Assembly (NCBI RefSeq): GCF_001311865.1
Contig: NZ_BBCD01000023.1
Location: 1-47,474, forward strand
Direction of reading: 5' to 3'
Origin: Piscibacillus salipiscarius JCM 13188
GTDB lineage: Bacteria; Bacillota; Bacilli; Bacillales; Alkalibacillaceae
Length of the DNA: 47,474 nt
Shown: positions 26,754 through 36,777 of the stretch, piece after piece
Numbering within the stretch: the first letter of the stretch is position 1
Layout: every line of letters starts with the position of its first letter
Position numbers and translations under genes: made by a program
The notes under the pieces: generated by a model
Seen by the model: only the letters and a program-made list of their open reading frames with translations
Told to the model about the DNA's origin: nothing
The model's database searches: none

Positions 26754-28108
26754 ATGAAATTGTATTTAGATCCTGGTCATGGTGGCACCGATTCTGGGGC
26801 AACAGGTTACGGTTTACTTGAGAAAAATGTGAACCTTGATATCGCAAGACGAATTCAAAATCTGTTAACTCATAACTTTGAAAATGTAGATATTTTGATG
26901 AGCCGAAACAGTGATGAAACTAAATCACTTAATGCGCGCTCGAATGAGGCCAATGCTTGGGGAGCTGATTTCTATCTATCCATTCACTGTAATGCCTATA
27001 ACGGAAACGCCCAAGGTTATGAAGATTACATTCACAGCAGTCTTTCCGATTCATCCCAAACTGCTCAGTATCGTGATATCATTCATGAAGAGATTATTCA
27101 ATTGAATAGATTAGTTAACCGAGGTAAAAAGAAAGCAAATTTCCACGTTCTTAGGGAAACTACCATGCATGCCATGCTGACGGAAAATGGGTTCATTGAC
27201 CACCCAGAAGACAACAAACTTATAGCGGACGAGAATTGGCGTCAAGATGTTGCCCAAGGACACGTCAACGGACTAGCAAAAGCCTTTAACTTAAAACGAA
27301 AAGAACAAGACTCAGGTGAAACAATATACAAAGTCATTGCAGGTGCTTTTCAGACACGCGACAATGCCGAAAACCGCGTGGAATACCTTCAAAACCAAGG
27401 GATTGACTCTTTTATCACAACAGTTACAATATCAGGAACAACTTGGTATCGCGTTCAAGCAGGCGCCTTTTCTATTAGGGAAAATGCCGAAGCTCGCTTA
27501 GAAGAAGTAAAAAAAATGCTGGTATTCAAGATGCTTACATCTTAACAGAAGGTGAAGTCGATCAAACTCCAAAAGAAAAACCATCCGGTTACTCCATTCA
27601 AGGAAATACCTTTCTATCTCCTGAACTAATGCAACGTTTCGTAAAGGAAATCAATCAAGATGCTCCAAACCTTGCTAACTACTATCTCAACTTAGGTAAA
27701 AAATATAATATCCGCGGGGACATTGCTTTTGCCCAGGCTATTCATGAAACAGATTACTTTAGGTTTACCGGCGTCGTGAAGCCTGATCAAAATAACTACG
27801 CTGGAATTGGTGCAACTGGACCAGATAATCCTGGAGCAAGCTTTGACTCCCCTGAACAAGGCGTCAGAGCTCACATTCAGCACTTGTATGCCTATGCTTC
27901 TACCAAACCTTTACCAAAAGGCGAAAAACTAGTCGATCCACGATTCGATTTAGTCACAAGAGGAAGCGCTCCAACTTGGATTGGTCTGAACGGTAAATGG
28001 GCAGTTCCTGGTGACAATTATGGCCAGATGATTTTAACGATTTATCAGAAAATGATAGACTTCTCGGTCAATGAGCTTAATCAGATTAGAAATAAGTTAT
28101 CGAAATAG
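26754..28108 (+). CDS. Amidase_3 - SPOR - glucosaminidase cell-wall hydrolase (frameshifted)
   Basis: About 451 aa after repair. Residues 1-~180 are an N-acetylmuramoyl-L-alanine amidase with zinc ligands in DPGHGG, LLEKNV and SIHCNA and the catalytic Glu in LTENGF. Residues ~190-265 are a SPOR domain (YKVIAGAF, YRVQAGAF), which binds denuded glycan. The rest is a LytG-type glucosaminidase (AFAQAIHETDYFRFTG). One A is missing in an A8 run near 27512 (VKKNAGIQDAY). No signal peptide is present, as in the mother-cell lysin CwlC of B. subtilis. RBS AAGGAGGG. Confidence 0.9.
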
Positions 28109-28114
28109 ATATGT

Positions 28115-28149
28115 AAAAGCTGAGAATTAAAAAAAGTTCTCAGCTTTTT
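28115..28149. terminator. Bidirectional terminator
   Basis: AAAAGCTGAGAA pairs with TTCTCAGCTTTT around TTAAAAAAAG, between convergent genes. Confidence 0.9.
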
Positions 28150-28152
28150 CTA

Positions 28153-29574
28153 TTAAGTGCTAGACCAATTTAAAGAAGTTATACTACCTCTAACATTAAA
28201 TAACTGAATCGGATTCATTGTATTCAGGTCTACATACCACATCGAATTAGCGAAACTTTCTTCTGTACAACCTGCTAAGTAGATTAGACTTTGAGCATTC
28301 GGTGACCATCTTATAGGGGTAGAAAAACAATTAGAAGTAGATTTTATTAAATCATTTCCTCCTCTGCTCCCCACGGTTTTAATTTGTGAATAATAACCTT
28401 GTTCGTCATCGAAAGCAGTAGCACTATAAGCAAGTTGCGATGAATCTGGCGACCACACAGGATTATAATCTTTTGCCAGTGGTCCACCTGAAATACCAAA
28501 TATATTGCCTGTGTCTAATTCGAGCGTATGAATAATGGATATACTTGCACCTGGTGAAGTAAATAAAGCCAATGTTCCATTCGGAGATAATCTTAAAAAG
28601 TTTACTGGGGCCTGTTGATTTGTAAACTGAACTTCATTACTGCCATCTATATTAATTTTATACATTTGTCTCATTCCGCCTGCATCCAATGCTGAGAATA
28701 AAAGCTCTTCACCATTCGGATACCATTGAACGTCTCTAGGTAGCTGATTATTAATCATTTTTGCCTGATGACTTAACGTGTTATATAAAACAATTTGATT
28801 ACCTTTTGTATAAGCAATTGTATGATGATCATTAGACCAATCTATTGTTAAAACATCATCTTGACTTAATTGATCAATCTGCGATAATTGTCCATTTAAT
28901 AGATTTAGCACGAACACAACATAATTGAGTCCAATAAATGCTATTTTCATGCCGTCTGGAGACCAAGAAGGGACTGTGAAGGTATCTGCCAATTGATTGG
29001 TTAATCCTTGATGCGTTCCATTAGCTGGATGGTATAGCCACAAATCATAGGAACCTCCATGGTTAGAATTATATGCAATTAACCCTCCCCCTCCAGGAGG
29101 TGCATAGGGAACGACTAATTGCATCCCTGGAAAAATTGTTGTATTTGCTAATTGATTGACTACTTGTAATAAAGGGAAATTAATCGACTGATTTGTCCTA
29201 ACATTATATCTTCTAGCAATCTGATACAATGTATCTCCAGGTTGAACAGTGTAATACGGGAGTCCTGGCGGGATTATTAAGCGTTGTTCTGGAAAAATGG
29301 TATAAGGTGGCCGTAGTTGATTAAGGTTGATAACAGATTGCGGATCCACCCCATACATTTGAGATATACTATAAATGGTGTTTCCACTTCTGACACGATG
29401 TGAAAGAAATGGCTTTGGAATCGAAAGCTGCTGACCAATTATTAAATTATTTATGTTTGCGATATTATTCGCAGATGATAACTGACCAATTGTAAGGCCA
29501 AAACGTCTCGCTAACCGGGATAAGGTATCTCCTCTTTTGACCGTATAAAAATGTTGAACAGGGGCATTAATCAT
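28153..29574 (-). CDS. Three-LysM plus PD40/TolB-like beta-propeller protein
   Basis: About 473 aa, intact. Three LysM modules (YTVKRGDTLSRLARRFGL, HRVRSGNTIYSISQMYGV, YTVQPGDTLYQIARRYNV) occupy residues ~9-160 and bind peptidoglycan. A PPGGGG linker leads to a propeller with repeated WSPDG-type blades (SWSPDGMKIAF, VWSPDSSQLAY, RWSPNAQSLIY). No signal peptide is visible, so it may act on the spore or forespore surface from the mother cell. ATG 29574 has GGGAGGAG at 5 nt; GTG 29580 overlaps the RBS. Confidence 0.85.
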   Translation of the reverse strand: MINAPVQHFYTVKRGDTLSRLARRFGLTIGQLSSANNIANINNLIIGQQLSIPKPFLSHRVRSGNTIYSISQMYGVDPQSVINLNQLRPPYTIFPEQRLIIPPGLPYYTVQPGDTLYQIARRYNVRTNQSINFPLLQVVNQLANTTIFPGMQLVVPYAPPGGGGLIAYNSNHGGSYDLWLYHPANGTHQGLTNQLADTFTVPSWSPDGMKIAFIGLNYVVFVLNLLNGQLSQIDQLSQDDVLTIDWSNDHHTIAYTKGNQIVLYNTLSHQAKMINNQLPRDVQWYPNGEELLFSALDAGGMRQMYKINIDGSNEVQFTNQQAPVNFLRLSPNGTLALFTSPGASISIIHTLELDTGNIFGISGGPLAKDYNPVWSPDSSQLAYSATAFDDEQGYYSQIKTVGSRGGNDLIKSTSNCFSTPIRWSPNAQSLIYLAGCTEESFANSMWYVDLNTMNPIQLFNVRGSITSLNWSST

Positions 29575-29631
29575 ATTCACTCCTCCCTGCCAACACTATA
29601 TTCTCTTGACCTACCAGGTATTCGTTAAAAC

Positions 29632-30228
29632 TTATTTAAGATGAGTATCACAAAACTCACTCACGACCTGTTCTTTTATTTCTTCAATGGGAAATTGATT
29701 CGGGTAAGTTGAAATCATTAACATAACCCCTTGAAGTGTTGATGAAAAGTATAAGGATCGTTTCTTAGGTTCATCAACACCTAACTCTTCAAAAATTTGA
29801 CATTGAATCTCAAATTGTCTTGCATTCTCTTCAATAAGTATCTGACTATATTTAATTAATACTTCATCTTCTATGGGTTGTGTTTGTAGATGCAAATAAA
29901 ATCGAAAAACTTGCGGTTCTTTATAGACATTGTGAATAGCATGCTCAATAATATATTTTAGTTGTTTATCCGGATTTTTAAGTGTTCTAGCACCTTCTAT
30001 AACCTCAGCTACATTTTGAATTCGCATGTTTACCATGGTCGCAATTAGTTCTTCTTTGCCTTTGTAATAATTGTATAACAAGCCCTTAGAAATTCCTGCT
30101 TCATTAGCAACCGCACTAATTGAAGTTGCATGATACCCTTGCCTAATAAATAACTCCATTGCAGTTTGAATTATTTTCTCTTTTGTTTTATTACGTATAC
30201 GCTCATTTTCTTCTTGGTTTCTGGGCAT
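29632..30228 (-). CDS. TetR family regulator
   Basis: About 198 aa, intact. The DNA-binding helix-turn-helix reads TKEKIIQTAMELFIRQGYHATSISAVANEAGISKGLLYNYYKGKEEL, the TetR pattern; the C-terminal ligand domain follows. ATG 30228 has AAGGAATG; the gene begins right after the hydrolase stop at 30235, so the two are one operon. It probably represses the operon through the palindrome at 31026-31047 and responds to a substrate of the hydrolase. Confidence 0.92.
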   Translation of the reverse strand: MPRNQEENERIRNKTKEKIIQTAMELFIRQGYHATSISAVANEAGISKGLLYNYYKGKEELIATMVNMRIQNVAEVIEGARTLKNPDKQLKYIIEHAIHNVYKEPQVFRFYLHLQTQPIEDEVLIKYSQILIEENARQFEIQCQIFEELGVDEPKKRSLYFSSTLQGVMLMISTYPNQFPIEEIKEQVVSEFCDTHLK

Positions 30229-30234
30229 TAACAA

Positions 30235-30987
30235 TCATTCCTTAATAAAGTTAGTGATTTGTTCATAAAGTTCTGAAGGATGAGTAAGAGTTACCATATG
30301 ATCTGCATTTATTATCTCATAATTACAAACATCTGAGGCTACATCGAAGCAATTTAAAACACGATGATTATCTTTAAAATCGACACCTCCTATTAAAAGT
30401 AAGGTCTTTACGGTTAAGTTGGTTAACCTTTTATTAGCAGGAGGCGCAGGCCAAATCATCTCAAAAGCGGGCCATTGTAATACTCGTTCAAAGTATTTCC
30501 GGTGCATTTCAACCATAAAATCACGATGTTCACCAGCCATGACCACCTTATACAGGGATCCCTTTAATGATAAATCAACCATTTTGTTAATATCTGGCGC
30601 AGCTTGATTAATGTTATCTAGATATTTCTTAAATTCATGAGAATACTCAAACCCTGACAGCGAAGGCGCAATTAATATTAGATTCTCAACACGTTCAGGG
30701 TACATTAACGCAAACTCTGTCGCAATTTGTCCACCAATTGAATGACCAACTAGTGATACTTGAGGTTCTTCTAAATAATCAAGAAGCTTTAGCAAATCAT
30801 CTACATAATCGACCTGACTTGTAGTGGGCGATGGCGAATTTCCAACTCCTCGCGCATCAAATGTAATAACTTTAAAGTGTTTGACTAATAAAGGCACTAA
30901 ATACGACCATTCCCGCATATCAACTCCTCCACTATGAAGCAGAACAATTACAGGACCTTTTCCCCTAGTCTCATAATGCAAATCCAT
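30235..30987 (-). CDS. Alpha/beta-fold hydrolase
   Basis: About 250 aa, intact. The oxyanion hole is VLLHSGGVD, the nucleophile Ser is in LVGHSIGGQ, the Asp in GGVDFKDN and the His in NADHMVTLT. This set is that of esterases and haloperoxidase-like hydrolases. The substrate is unknown. ATG 30987 with GGAGGG at 7 nt is preferred to the TTG two codons upstream. It is the first gene of the operon with the TetR regulator. Confidence 0.88.
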   Translation of the reverse strand: MDLHYETRGKGPVIVLLHSGGVDMREWSYLVPLLVKHFKVITFDARGVGNSPSPTTSQVDYVDDLLKLLDYLEEPQVSLVGHSIGGQIATEFALMYPERVENLILIAPSLSGFEYSHEFKKYLDNINQAAPDINKMVDLSLKGSLYKVVMAGEHRDFMVEMHRKYFERVLQWPAFEMIWPAPPANKRLTNLTVKTLLLIGGVDFKDNHRVLNCFDVASDVCNYEIINADHMVTLTHPSELYEQITNFIKE

Positions 30988-31018
30988 GGGCAACCCTCCA
31001 AAAAGAATTTATAACTTC

Positions 31019-31047
31019 ATTTTACATTGAATGACCGTTTAGTCAAT
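31019..31047 (-). promoter_or_regulatory. Promoter with TetR-type operator
   Basis: On the minus strand TTGACT (31046-31041), 16 nt, TAAAAT (31024-31019) is a good SigA promoter for the hydrolase-tetR operon. A 22-bp imperfect palindrome (31026-31047, arms ATTGA.T.A.C and its mirror, with TGAC and GTCA halves) covers the -35 and spacer. The position fits autorepression. Confidence 0.65.
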
Positions 31048-31066
31048 AGAAAAACAAAAAATAAAA

Positions 31067-31129
31067 TGTAAAACATATTTGACATTTTTCTATTTTAAAA
31101 TACAATGAAAATGTCAAATATATTTTACA
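31067..31129 (+). promoter_or_regulatory. XRE promoter inside a 22-bp inverted repeat
   Basis: Left arm 31067-31088 and right arm 31108-31129 are reverse complements with one mismatch; the inner 14 bases (ATATTTGACATTTT and its mirror) match perfectly. The 19-nt spacer is AT-rich. TTGACA (31079-31084), 16 nt, TACAAT (31101-31106) is a good promoter; the -35 lies in the left arm and the right arm covers the start site. This is the plan of an autorepressor operator. Confidence 0.75.
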
Positions 31130-31147
31130 AAGAGTAGGCGGTATTTA

Positions 31148-31360
31148 ATGAAAAATAATATTAGAGGATTACGTAAAGCCATGAAAATATCTCAAGAAGA
31201 ATTAGCTAAACGATCAAATGTTTCACGTCAAACCATTAATGCTATAGAGAATAATAAATACGATCCAACTTTAAACCTCGCTTTTACGATTGCTTATCTA
31301 TTAAATACCAATGTCGATGATCTTTTTCAATTTGAAATTAAAGAAAATAAAAGGAGGTAA
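31148..31360 (+). CDS. Small XRE family HTH regulator
   Basis: 70 aa, intact. A Cro/CI-type helix-turn-helix: IRGLRKAMKISQEELAKRSN, VSRQTINAIENNKYDPTL, NLAFTIAYLLNTNVDDLFQF. It has no other domain. Small XRE proteins of this kind often control the membrane-protein gene next to them, here 1 nt downstream. The inverted repeat at 31067-31129 is the likely binding site. Confidence 0.9.
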   Translation: MKNNIRGLRKAMKISQEELAKRSNVSRQTINAIENNKYDPTLNLAFTIAYLLNTNVDDLFQFEIKENKRR

Positions 31361-31361
31361 G

Positions 31362-31760
31362 GTGTATGAAAAATTAAAATTGGTTGGAGCCATACTCTTA
31401 GGTATAATTGTAATAGTATTCTTAGGGTTGTACATTACAGATTTCATTAATGATGAAGAAGGACAAATGGCAGATATTATTATGTGGGTCTTAATTGTTC
31501 TAGTGTTCTTCCAATTCGCAACTTGGGGTAGTGATCGTCAAACAGAAAAAGATGAAATGGGTAAACAAATTAAGGATAAGAGTGGGAGAATTAGTTACTA
31601 TATTTTAACGGTTCTTTTACTAGCATTCTGGTTTATTGAAAACATCGTAAACGGAAGTCTCAGTAGTTTAGGCAATGTCTTAATACTTACTGCTTTATGT
31701 TTAGCAGTTATTATATATCCAATAGTTCAATATATATTCGCTAGAAAAATTTTTAAATAA
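31362..31760 (+). CDS. Hypothetical membrane protein paired with XRE regulator
   Basis: About 132 aa; no family named. Four hydrophobic segments lie at about residues 8-24, 38-54, 82-99 and 105-124, with the charged loop SDRQTEKDEMGKQIKDKSGR between the second and third. AAGGAGG lies upstream. As written the start must be GTG 31362; one missing A in GAAAAATT would instead give ATG 31366 (MKKLKLVG), which I find equally likely. It is transcribed with the XRE gene. Confidence 0.75.
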   Translation: MYEKLKLVGAILLGIIVIVFLGLYITDFINDEEGQMADIIMWVLIVLVFFQFATWGSDRQTEKDEMGKQIKDKSGRISYYILTVLLLAFWFIENIVNGSLSSLGNVLILTALCLAVIIYPIVQYIFARKIFK

Positions 31761-31767
31761 CAAAACA

Positions 31768-31795
31768 GAGTGCATTTCCTATGTGAAATGCACTC
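31768..31795. terminator. Hairpin terminator
   Basis: GAGTGCATTTC pairs with GAAATGCACTC around CTATGT. On the minus strand it is followed by TGTTTTGTT, so it best serves the minus-strand PhnB-like gene and may also stop the plus-strand unit. Confidence 0.65.
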
Positions 31796-31845
31796 GACTA
31801 AGTTCATTAACAGTCTTTGGATTATCGATTCACGACTCTATGTGG

Positions 31846-32241
31846 TTATTGCAGATTCAACTGCCAAGATACACCATAGCGGTCATTTACCCAACCAAAC
31901 TTTCTGCTAATTTCATATTTGTCTAAGGGCATTAAAACTTTCCCGCCATCACTTAATTTTTGAAACAGTTCTTCAATTTCATCTTCTGAATCACACTCTA
32001 AAAAGATAGAAAACGATGGAGTGAAATCAAATTCATGTTTAATCGAGCTATCCATACATCTAAACTCCTGATCTTTAAGCACGAATGTTCCTTGTACGAT
32101 TTCTCCTTCTTCACCAGGACCTTCTTTTCCAGCACGTTTAATCTCACTGATCTGCGAATCGTCAACAATTGACGTATAAAAATTCATCGCCTCTTCAGCC
32201 TTACCGTCTTGAAACATTAAGAATGGGGATACTTGTTTCAT
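31846..32241 (-). CDS. PhnB-like VOC family protein
   Basis: 131 aa, intact. VSPFLMFQDGKAEEAMNFYTSI and MDKYEISRKFGWVNDRYGVSWQL in near-identical order mark the PhnB/3-demethylubiquinone methyltransferase-type VOC family. Despite the family name it is not a proven methyltransferase; the function is unknown. RBS AAGGGAG. Confidence 0.85.
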   Translation of the reverse strand: MKQVSPFLMFQDGKAEEAMNFYTSIVDDSQISEIKRAGKEGPGEEGEIVQGTFVLKDQEFRCMDSSIKHEFDFTPSFSIFLECDSEDEIEELFQKLSDGGKVLMPLDKYEISRKFGWVNDRYGVSWQLNLQ

Positions 32242-32274
32242 TTAATCACTCCCTTTTACTTTATGTATACCACC

Positions 32275-33487
32275 TTAAGCAGTATCTTTATACAAATAAT
32301 TGTATTTCGTTTCATTTACAAAATAAACAAAAATGAAAGACAATATTAACATTGATAGTGATAAACCTATAATCGTAATTCTTAACGACAGAATGTCACC
32401 TAGAAAACCAACAACTAAAACAAGTAAAACCTGTGCAGCACTTTGAACTAACTGAATGATACTCGTAACTCTTCCCATTAAATCTAACTGCACATTATTT
32501 TGATAGAATGTAGTGATTCCTGCATTTAAAAACACTAAGAAAAAACCAAGTACCACAAAGCCAACTGTAATCGAGATAAACGACCATGAAAGGGCATAGA
32601 TGACGTATCCAATAGATGACAGTAAAATCCCAATACTAATCATGAATCTTAATGAAAAATTATTCGATAGGAAAGATAAGATCACACCACCAGCCACCGA
32701 TCCAATTCCTGTGATACTAATGAGTAAACTGTACTCCGTCTCACTTAGCCCTATGACTTGCTGTGTAAAAACAATCTCTTGGGCATCCATTGCAAATGTT
32801 GCTACCATGACAAATATAAAGCCTAAATAAATGGCCGATACATAGAGATTTTGCTTCATAAAATGCTTGACCACTCCAAAATCATCTATGACCTGTTTTA
32901 ATGTTAATTTAGGAGCTGACTTCAAATCCAGATTCTCTTTATCAGCTATTTTCATAAGTAATAGTGCCGCTAGAATAAAGAACCCTCCATTTATCCAGAG
33001 TGTTGTTTGAAGGTCCAATAGTAAAATTAACGAACCCCCTATAGCTGGTCCAATCATAAACGCTGTTGATGAAGTAAAGCTTTTAATGGAATTAAAAACG
33101 TTTTCTCATATCTTTTGGAATAATTACTGTTATATAAGTCATCGATGAAGGCCCGAAAAAAGCATTAGCAATACTTAGTAAAATTAAAATAATATAAATA
33201 AAAACGATATGGGGCATAAGAGGAATCAGTATAATTAAAGATCCTCTAGCTATGTACGTTTGAATCATGATTTTCCGTTTGCTACGAAAATCTATGTAAC
33301 TTCCAGTCCAAAACTTCGTAATAATGTTAGTTAGAGGTCCGATTAACCATAGTGCAGCAACTGCTGTGGCAGAACCCGTATTGTTATAAACTAAAATATT
33401 AATACAAACTAAATAAATAAAGTTTCCTAGATTACCTAAACTCAGTGATGCTAGAAGATAAACGGCATTTCTCCACTCACTCCTCAT
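32275..33487 (-). CDS. MFS transporter, DHA3-like (frameshifted)
   Basis: About 403 aa after repair. It starts WRNAVYLLASLSLGNLGNFIYL and has the loop 2-3 FWTGSYIDFRSKRKIM of DHA3-type exporters, with FFGPSSMTYITVIIPKDMRKRFNSI further on. The frame closes near 33093 because a T-run (CGTTTTTAAT) looks one base too long; removing one T continues NSIKSFTSSTAFMIGP. The substrate is unknown. RBS GGAGGTGGG. Confidence 0.85.
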
Positions 33488-33628
33488 AACCCACCTCCTA
33501 AATTTAGATTACCACAAGATCAAGTTAATAAATGTTAAAAAATTCTGAACTTAATGGCACTCCATATTTTTGACTGCGTTGGTTACCTCATTTATCTTCC
33601 TAATAATTCCATGTCGTAATCCAAAAGT

Positions 33629-33664
33629 TTGTAACACTTTAAATTTTTGTAAAGCTTGTGTTAA
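33629..33664 (+). promoter_or_regulatory. Possible Pho-box-like repeats upstream of phoA
   Basis: CTTTAA (33637), TGTAAA (33648) and TGTTAA (33659) lie 11 bp apart, like PhoP direct repeats (TTAACA) read on the other strand. Only the last two match well. The rest of the 320-bp gap 33488-33809 shows no gene and no other structure I could support. Confidence 0.25.
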
Positions 33665-33809
33665 GAGTTTGCTAGAGTTGTAGTTTCCCATTTAACTCTA
33701 TTGTACAATCGGACTTGAAAGGGAGCTTCTTTAAATTGTGCACAATTTAATCAAAAGAATCTTCCTAATTGGCCAATGTTACACATCAACCATTAAGGGA
33801 GGAAATATT

Positions 33810-35187
33810 TTGTTAAACAAGCACCTATTCAAAAAAATAATGAGTGTTGTCATCGCAGGAGTATTGGTAGGTTCAATCTTTACTAGCTTCTCTCTCGCAA
33901 ATGATACTGTAACAGCGGATCAAAATGTTAAAAGACAGGCAAAAATTAAGAACGTCATCTTTTTAATAGGAGATGGTATGGGGCCAGCTTACAATACAGC
34001 TTATCGTTACCTACAAGACGACCCATCTACACCATATATGGAAAACACAGCATTCGATGAACATTTTGTCGGTATGCAAAAACTTATTCATGGGATCATG
34101 AAGAAAGTATTACAGACTCGGCTGCAGCAGCTACATCACTTTCTTCAGGAATTAAAACATACAACGGGGCTATTGCAGTAGATATGGAAACACAAGAAGT
34201 TCCAACTGCCCTTGAATTAGCCAAGAAACAAGGTAAAGCAACTGGACTTGTTTCCACTTCACAAATCAACCATGCAACACCCGCTTCATTCGGAGCCCAT
34301 GATGAATCACGTCATGATTATGACCAAATTGCCGGTGATTATTATGACGAACTCATTAATGGAGAACACAAAATTGATGTCATGCTTGGTGGCGGTACCG
34401 ATTACTTTGTTCGAGATGATCGCAACCTTGCAGAAGAATTCGAACAAGATGGATATAGTTATGTAACGTCTAAAGAAGAGCTGCAAAAAACCAAAATAAT
34501 CAACTACTTGGTTTATTTGCCCCAGTCGGCTTAGAATACGCTATTGATCGACCAGACTCCCAGCCTTCACTAGAAGAAATGACCAGCGCCGCTCTTGATC
34601 GACTAAGCAAAGACAAAGATGGATTCTTTTTAATGGTTGAAGGTAGTGAGATTGATTGGGCAGGACATGACAATGATATTGTAGCAGCTATGAGCGAAAT
34701 GAAAGATTTTGAAAAAGCTTATAAAGCAGCGATTGAATTTGCGAAGAAAGATAAACACACACTTGTTGTGACCACTGCCGATCATTCAACTGGTGGCCTA
34801 ACTATGGGAATAGATGGTGAATATAAATTTGACCCAACAGCTATTACAAAAGCTGAACACACCCCTGACTACATGGCTGAGCAAATTGCAGATGGTAAAG
34901 AAGTTAAAGACGTTCTAACAGAAAATATAAATTTTGAACTAACGTCTAAAGAATTAACATCTGTACAAGAAGCTGCTAAGTCAGAAGATGGCACTGAAAT
35001 TGATAACGCTATTGAAGAGATTTTTAATAAACGCACAGGAACAGGATGGACTACCGGCGGGCATGATGGCGTAGACGTTAACGTATACGCATATGGACCT
35101 CAATCTGAGTTGTTTAATGGACTTCATGACAACCATGAACTTGGAAAAATTATGATGGAATTGATGTCAGGTAAAAGAGTTAAATAA
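33810..35187 (+). CDS. phoA: Alkaline phosphatase, secreted (frameshifted)
   Basis: About 459 aa after repair. A signal peptide is present (HLFKKIMSVVIAGVLVGS...SLA). The metal site opens with NVIFLIGDGMGP; the catalytic Ser is in TDSAAAATSLSSG; later metal ligands are in SEIDWAGHDND, TADHSTGG and TTGGHDG. The frame breaks near 34082 and 34488; adding one A in each run (MQKTYSWDHE and LQKNQNNQLLGL) repairs it. The start is TTG 33810 with GGGAGG 7 nt upstream. It would scavenge phosphate outside the cell. Confidence 0.92.
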
Positions 35188-35199
35188 ACCAAAACAGTG

Positions 35200-35237
35200 C
35201 CACCTTAAAGTGCTATATGCCTTTAAGGTGGTTTTTA
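35200..35237. terminator. Bidirectional terminator
   Basis: CCACCTTAAA pairs with TTTAAGGTGG around GTGCTATATGCC, followed by TTTTTAT. Confidence 0.85.
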
Positions 35238-35242
35238 TATTT

Positions 35243-36653
35243 TTACGCACCTATAAAATACCCAAACGCAAGGTACAAAATAGCAGCAATTCCAACTCCT
35301 ATCGAGACTATTTTAAGCTTGTAGCGAGCATAATCTATAAGCGGCACATTCATAATAGATGCCGTCGTGATCGTCGTATCTCCAAGTGGGGACGTCATAG
35401 CACCAAATGTCCCGCTCGCAAACACGGCTCCAACTGTCATTGGAAGGGAAGCACCAGTTGATGCGGCAAGGGCGACACCAAGTGGCATAAAGATTCCCCA
35501 CGTTCCGAATGATGACCCGATAAAATAACTCACAACAGAACCAACTAAGAATACAATCGCCGGAATTGTGAAGGCTGGTAAAAATGACCCTAATGTCGCA
35601 CCTATAAATTTAGAAAAGCCAAGATCCTCTGCAACGAGAGACAGTGCCCATACTAAAATCAGTAGTATTATTGGTTCCATTAACTGATTTCCGCCATCGT
35701 AAAAGTGATACAACGTTTCATCCAGCTTTTGTTTTCTGATCATGTAAAAAATAAATGTAAATATTAACGTGATAAACACAGCTAGTAATATAATAAAGGT
35801 TGCATCCGCTTCTGCAAAAGCGTCAAATATACTTTCGGCACCTTTCTCCATCCCATCCTGCCATAACAAAAATAACGTTAACCCAAGCAGTAAAAATAAC
35901 GGGACAATTAAGTTCCAAGGCTGAGCTTTAACAGTAGATAGCTCTTTCTTAATTCCTTTTCTATGGTATTTTTCCTTTTGTTTGGAATGTTGACTTTTGT
36001 CTTTTTTCTTAGGCTTCGACCAAAATGTCCAAATCAACCCGATGATTAACATTACAATCGCCAAAAGTTATAAGGAATACTGGATAGAAATACTTCATAA
36101 GCATCTGCTTCTAAATTATGTTTCTGGATTCCGCCTTCAATAATCGAAACCATAAATCCTACAAATGCCGTTGCAGCTGGTAATAACACAATGACTGAAC
36201 TAGTCGAGATATCCATTGTAAAACCGACTTTCCAGCTGGACATATTAACTTTTTTAAGTAGCGATTTAACTACTGGTCCAATCATCATGATTCGAAACAT
36301 TGGCATCATAAAAGTGAAAGGTAAGGTTAGCCAAATGGCTGATAAAAGCCCCCGTTCAGAACCAATTTTCTCACTTGCCCACTCAGAAAACCCTTTAACC
36401 CCACCAGAAATTTGCATCATGCCAATTAAACCACCAAATAAATATAGAAAAGCAATGATATTAATATTCCCAGGGTCAGCAATCGTTTCAACCACATAAG
36501 TAACCGATTCTTTAGCACCATTTAAAATACTAAAATCAACTAAATATGCCCCAACCACTAACCCTAACACGAGCCCAGGAAGAATCTTTTTAACGTAATG
36601 GATAAAACGATCACAATGACAAACGGAATTAATGAAAGCCACGTCTGTTCCAT
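35243..36653 (-). CDS. nhaC: NhaC-family Na+/H+ antiporter (frameshifted)
   Basis: About 470 aa after repair; a membrane protein with around 11 helices. From ATG 36653 (GGAGTGAG) it reads MEQTWLSLIPFVIVIVLS. An A missing near 36590 and a T missing near 36062 split it into three frames; the joins read LKKILPGLVLGL and YNFLAIVMLIIGL. GSSFGTWGIFMPL, TFGAMTSPLGDTT and SLVAEDLGFSKFI are usual in NhaC-type antiporters. A polar, Lys-rich loop (KPKKKDKSQHSKQKEKYHRK) lies in the middle. It exchanges Na+ for H+, or a related substrate. Confidence 0.85.
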
Positions 36654-36777
36654 TAAACTCACTCCTATAAATCCTATTGTTACCACTTCACCGACGTATC
36701 ATTTATAAAAAAATATATACAATGTAAATATATGATAAAGTTAAGGTGATGTATTTCAAATACAGGGGGAATCGCAC

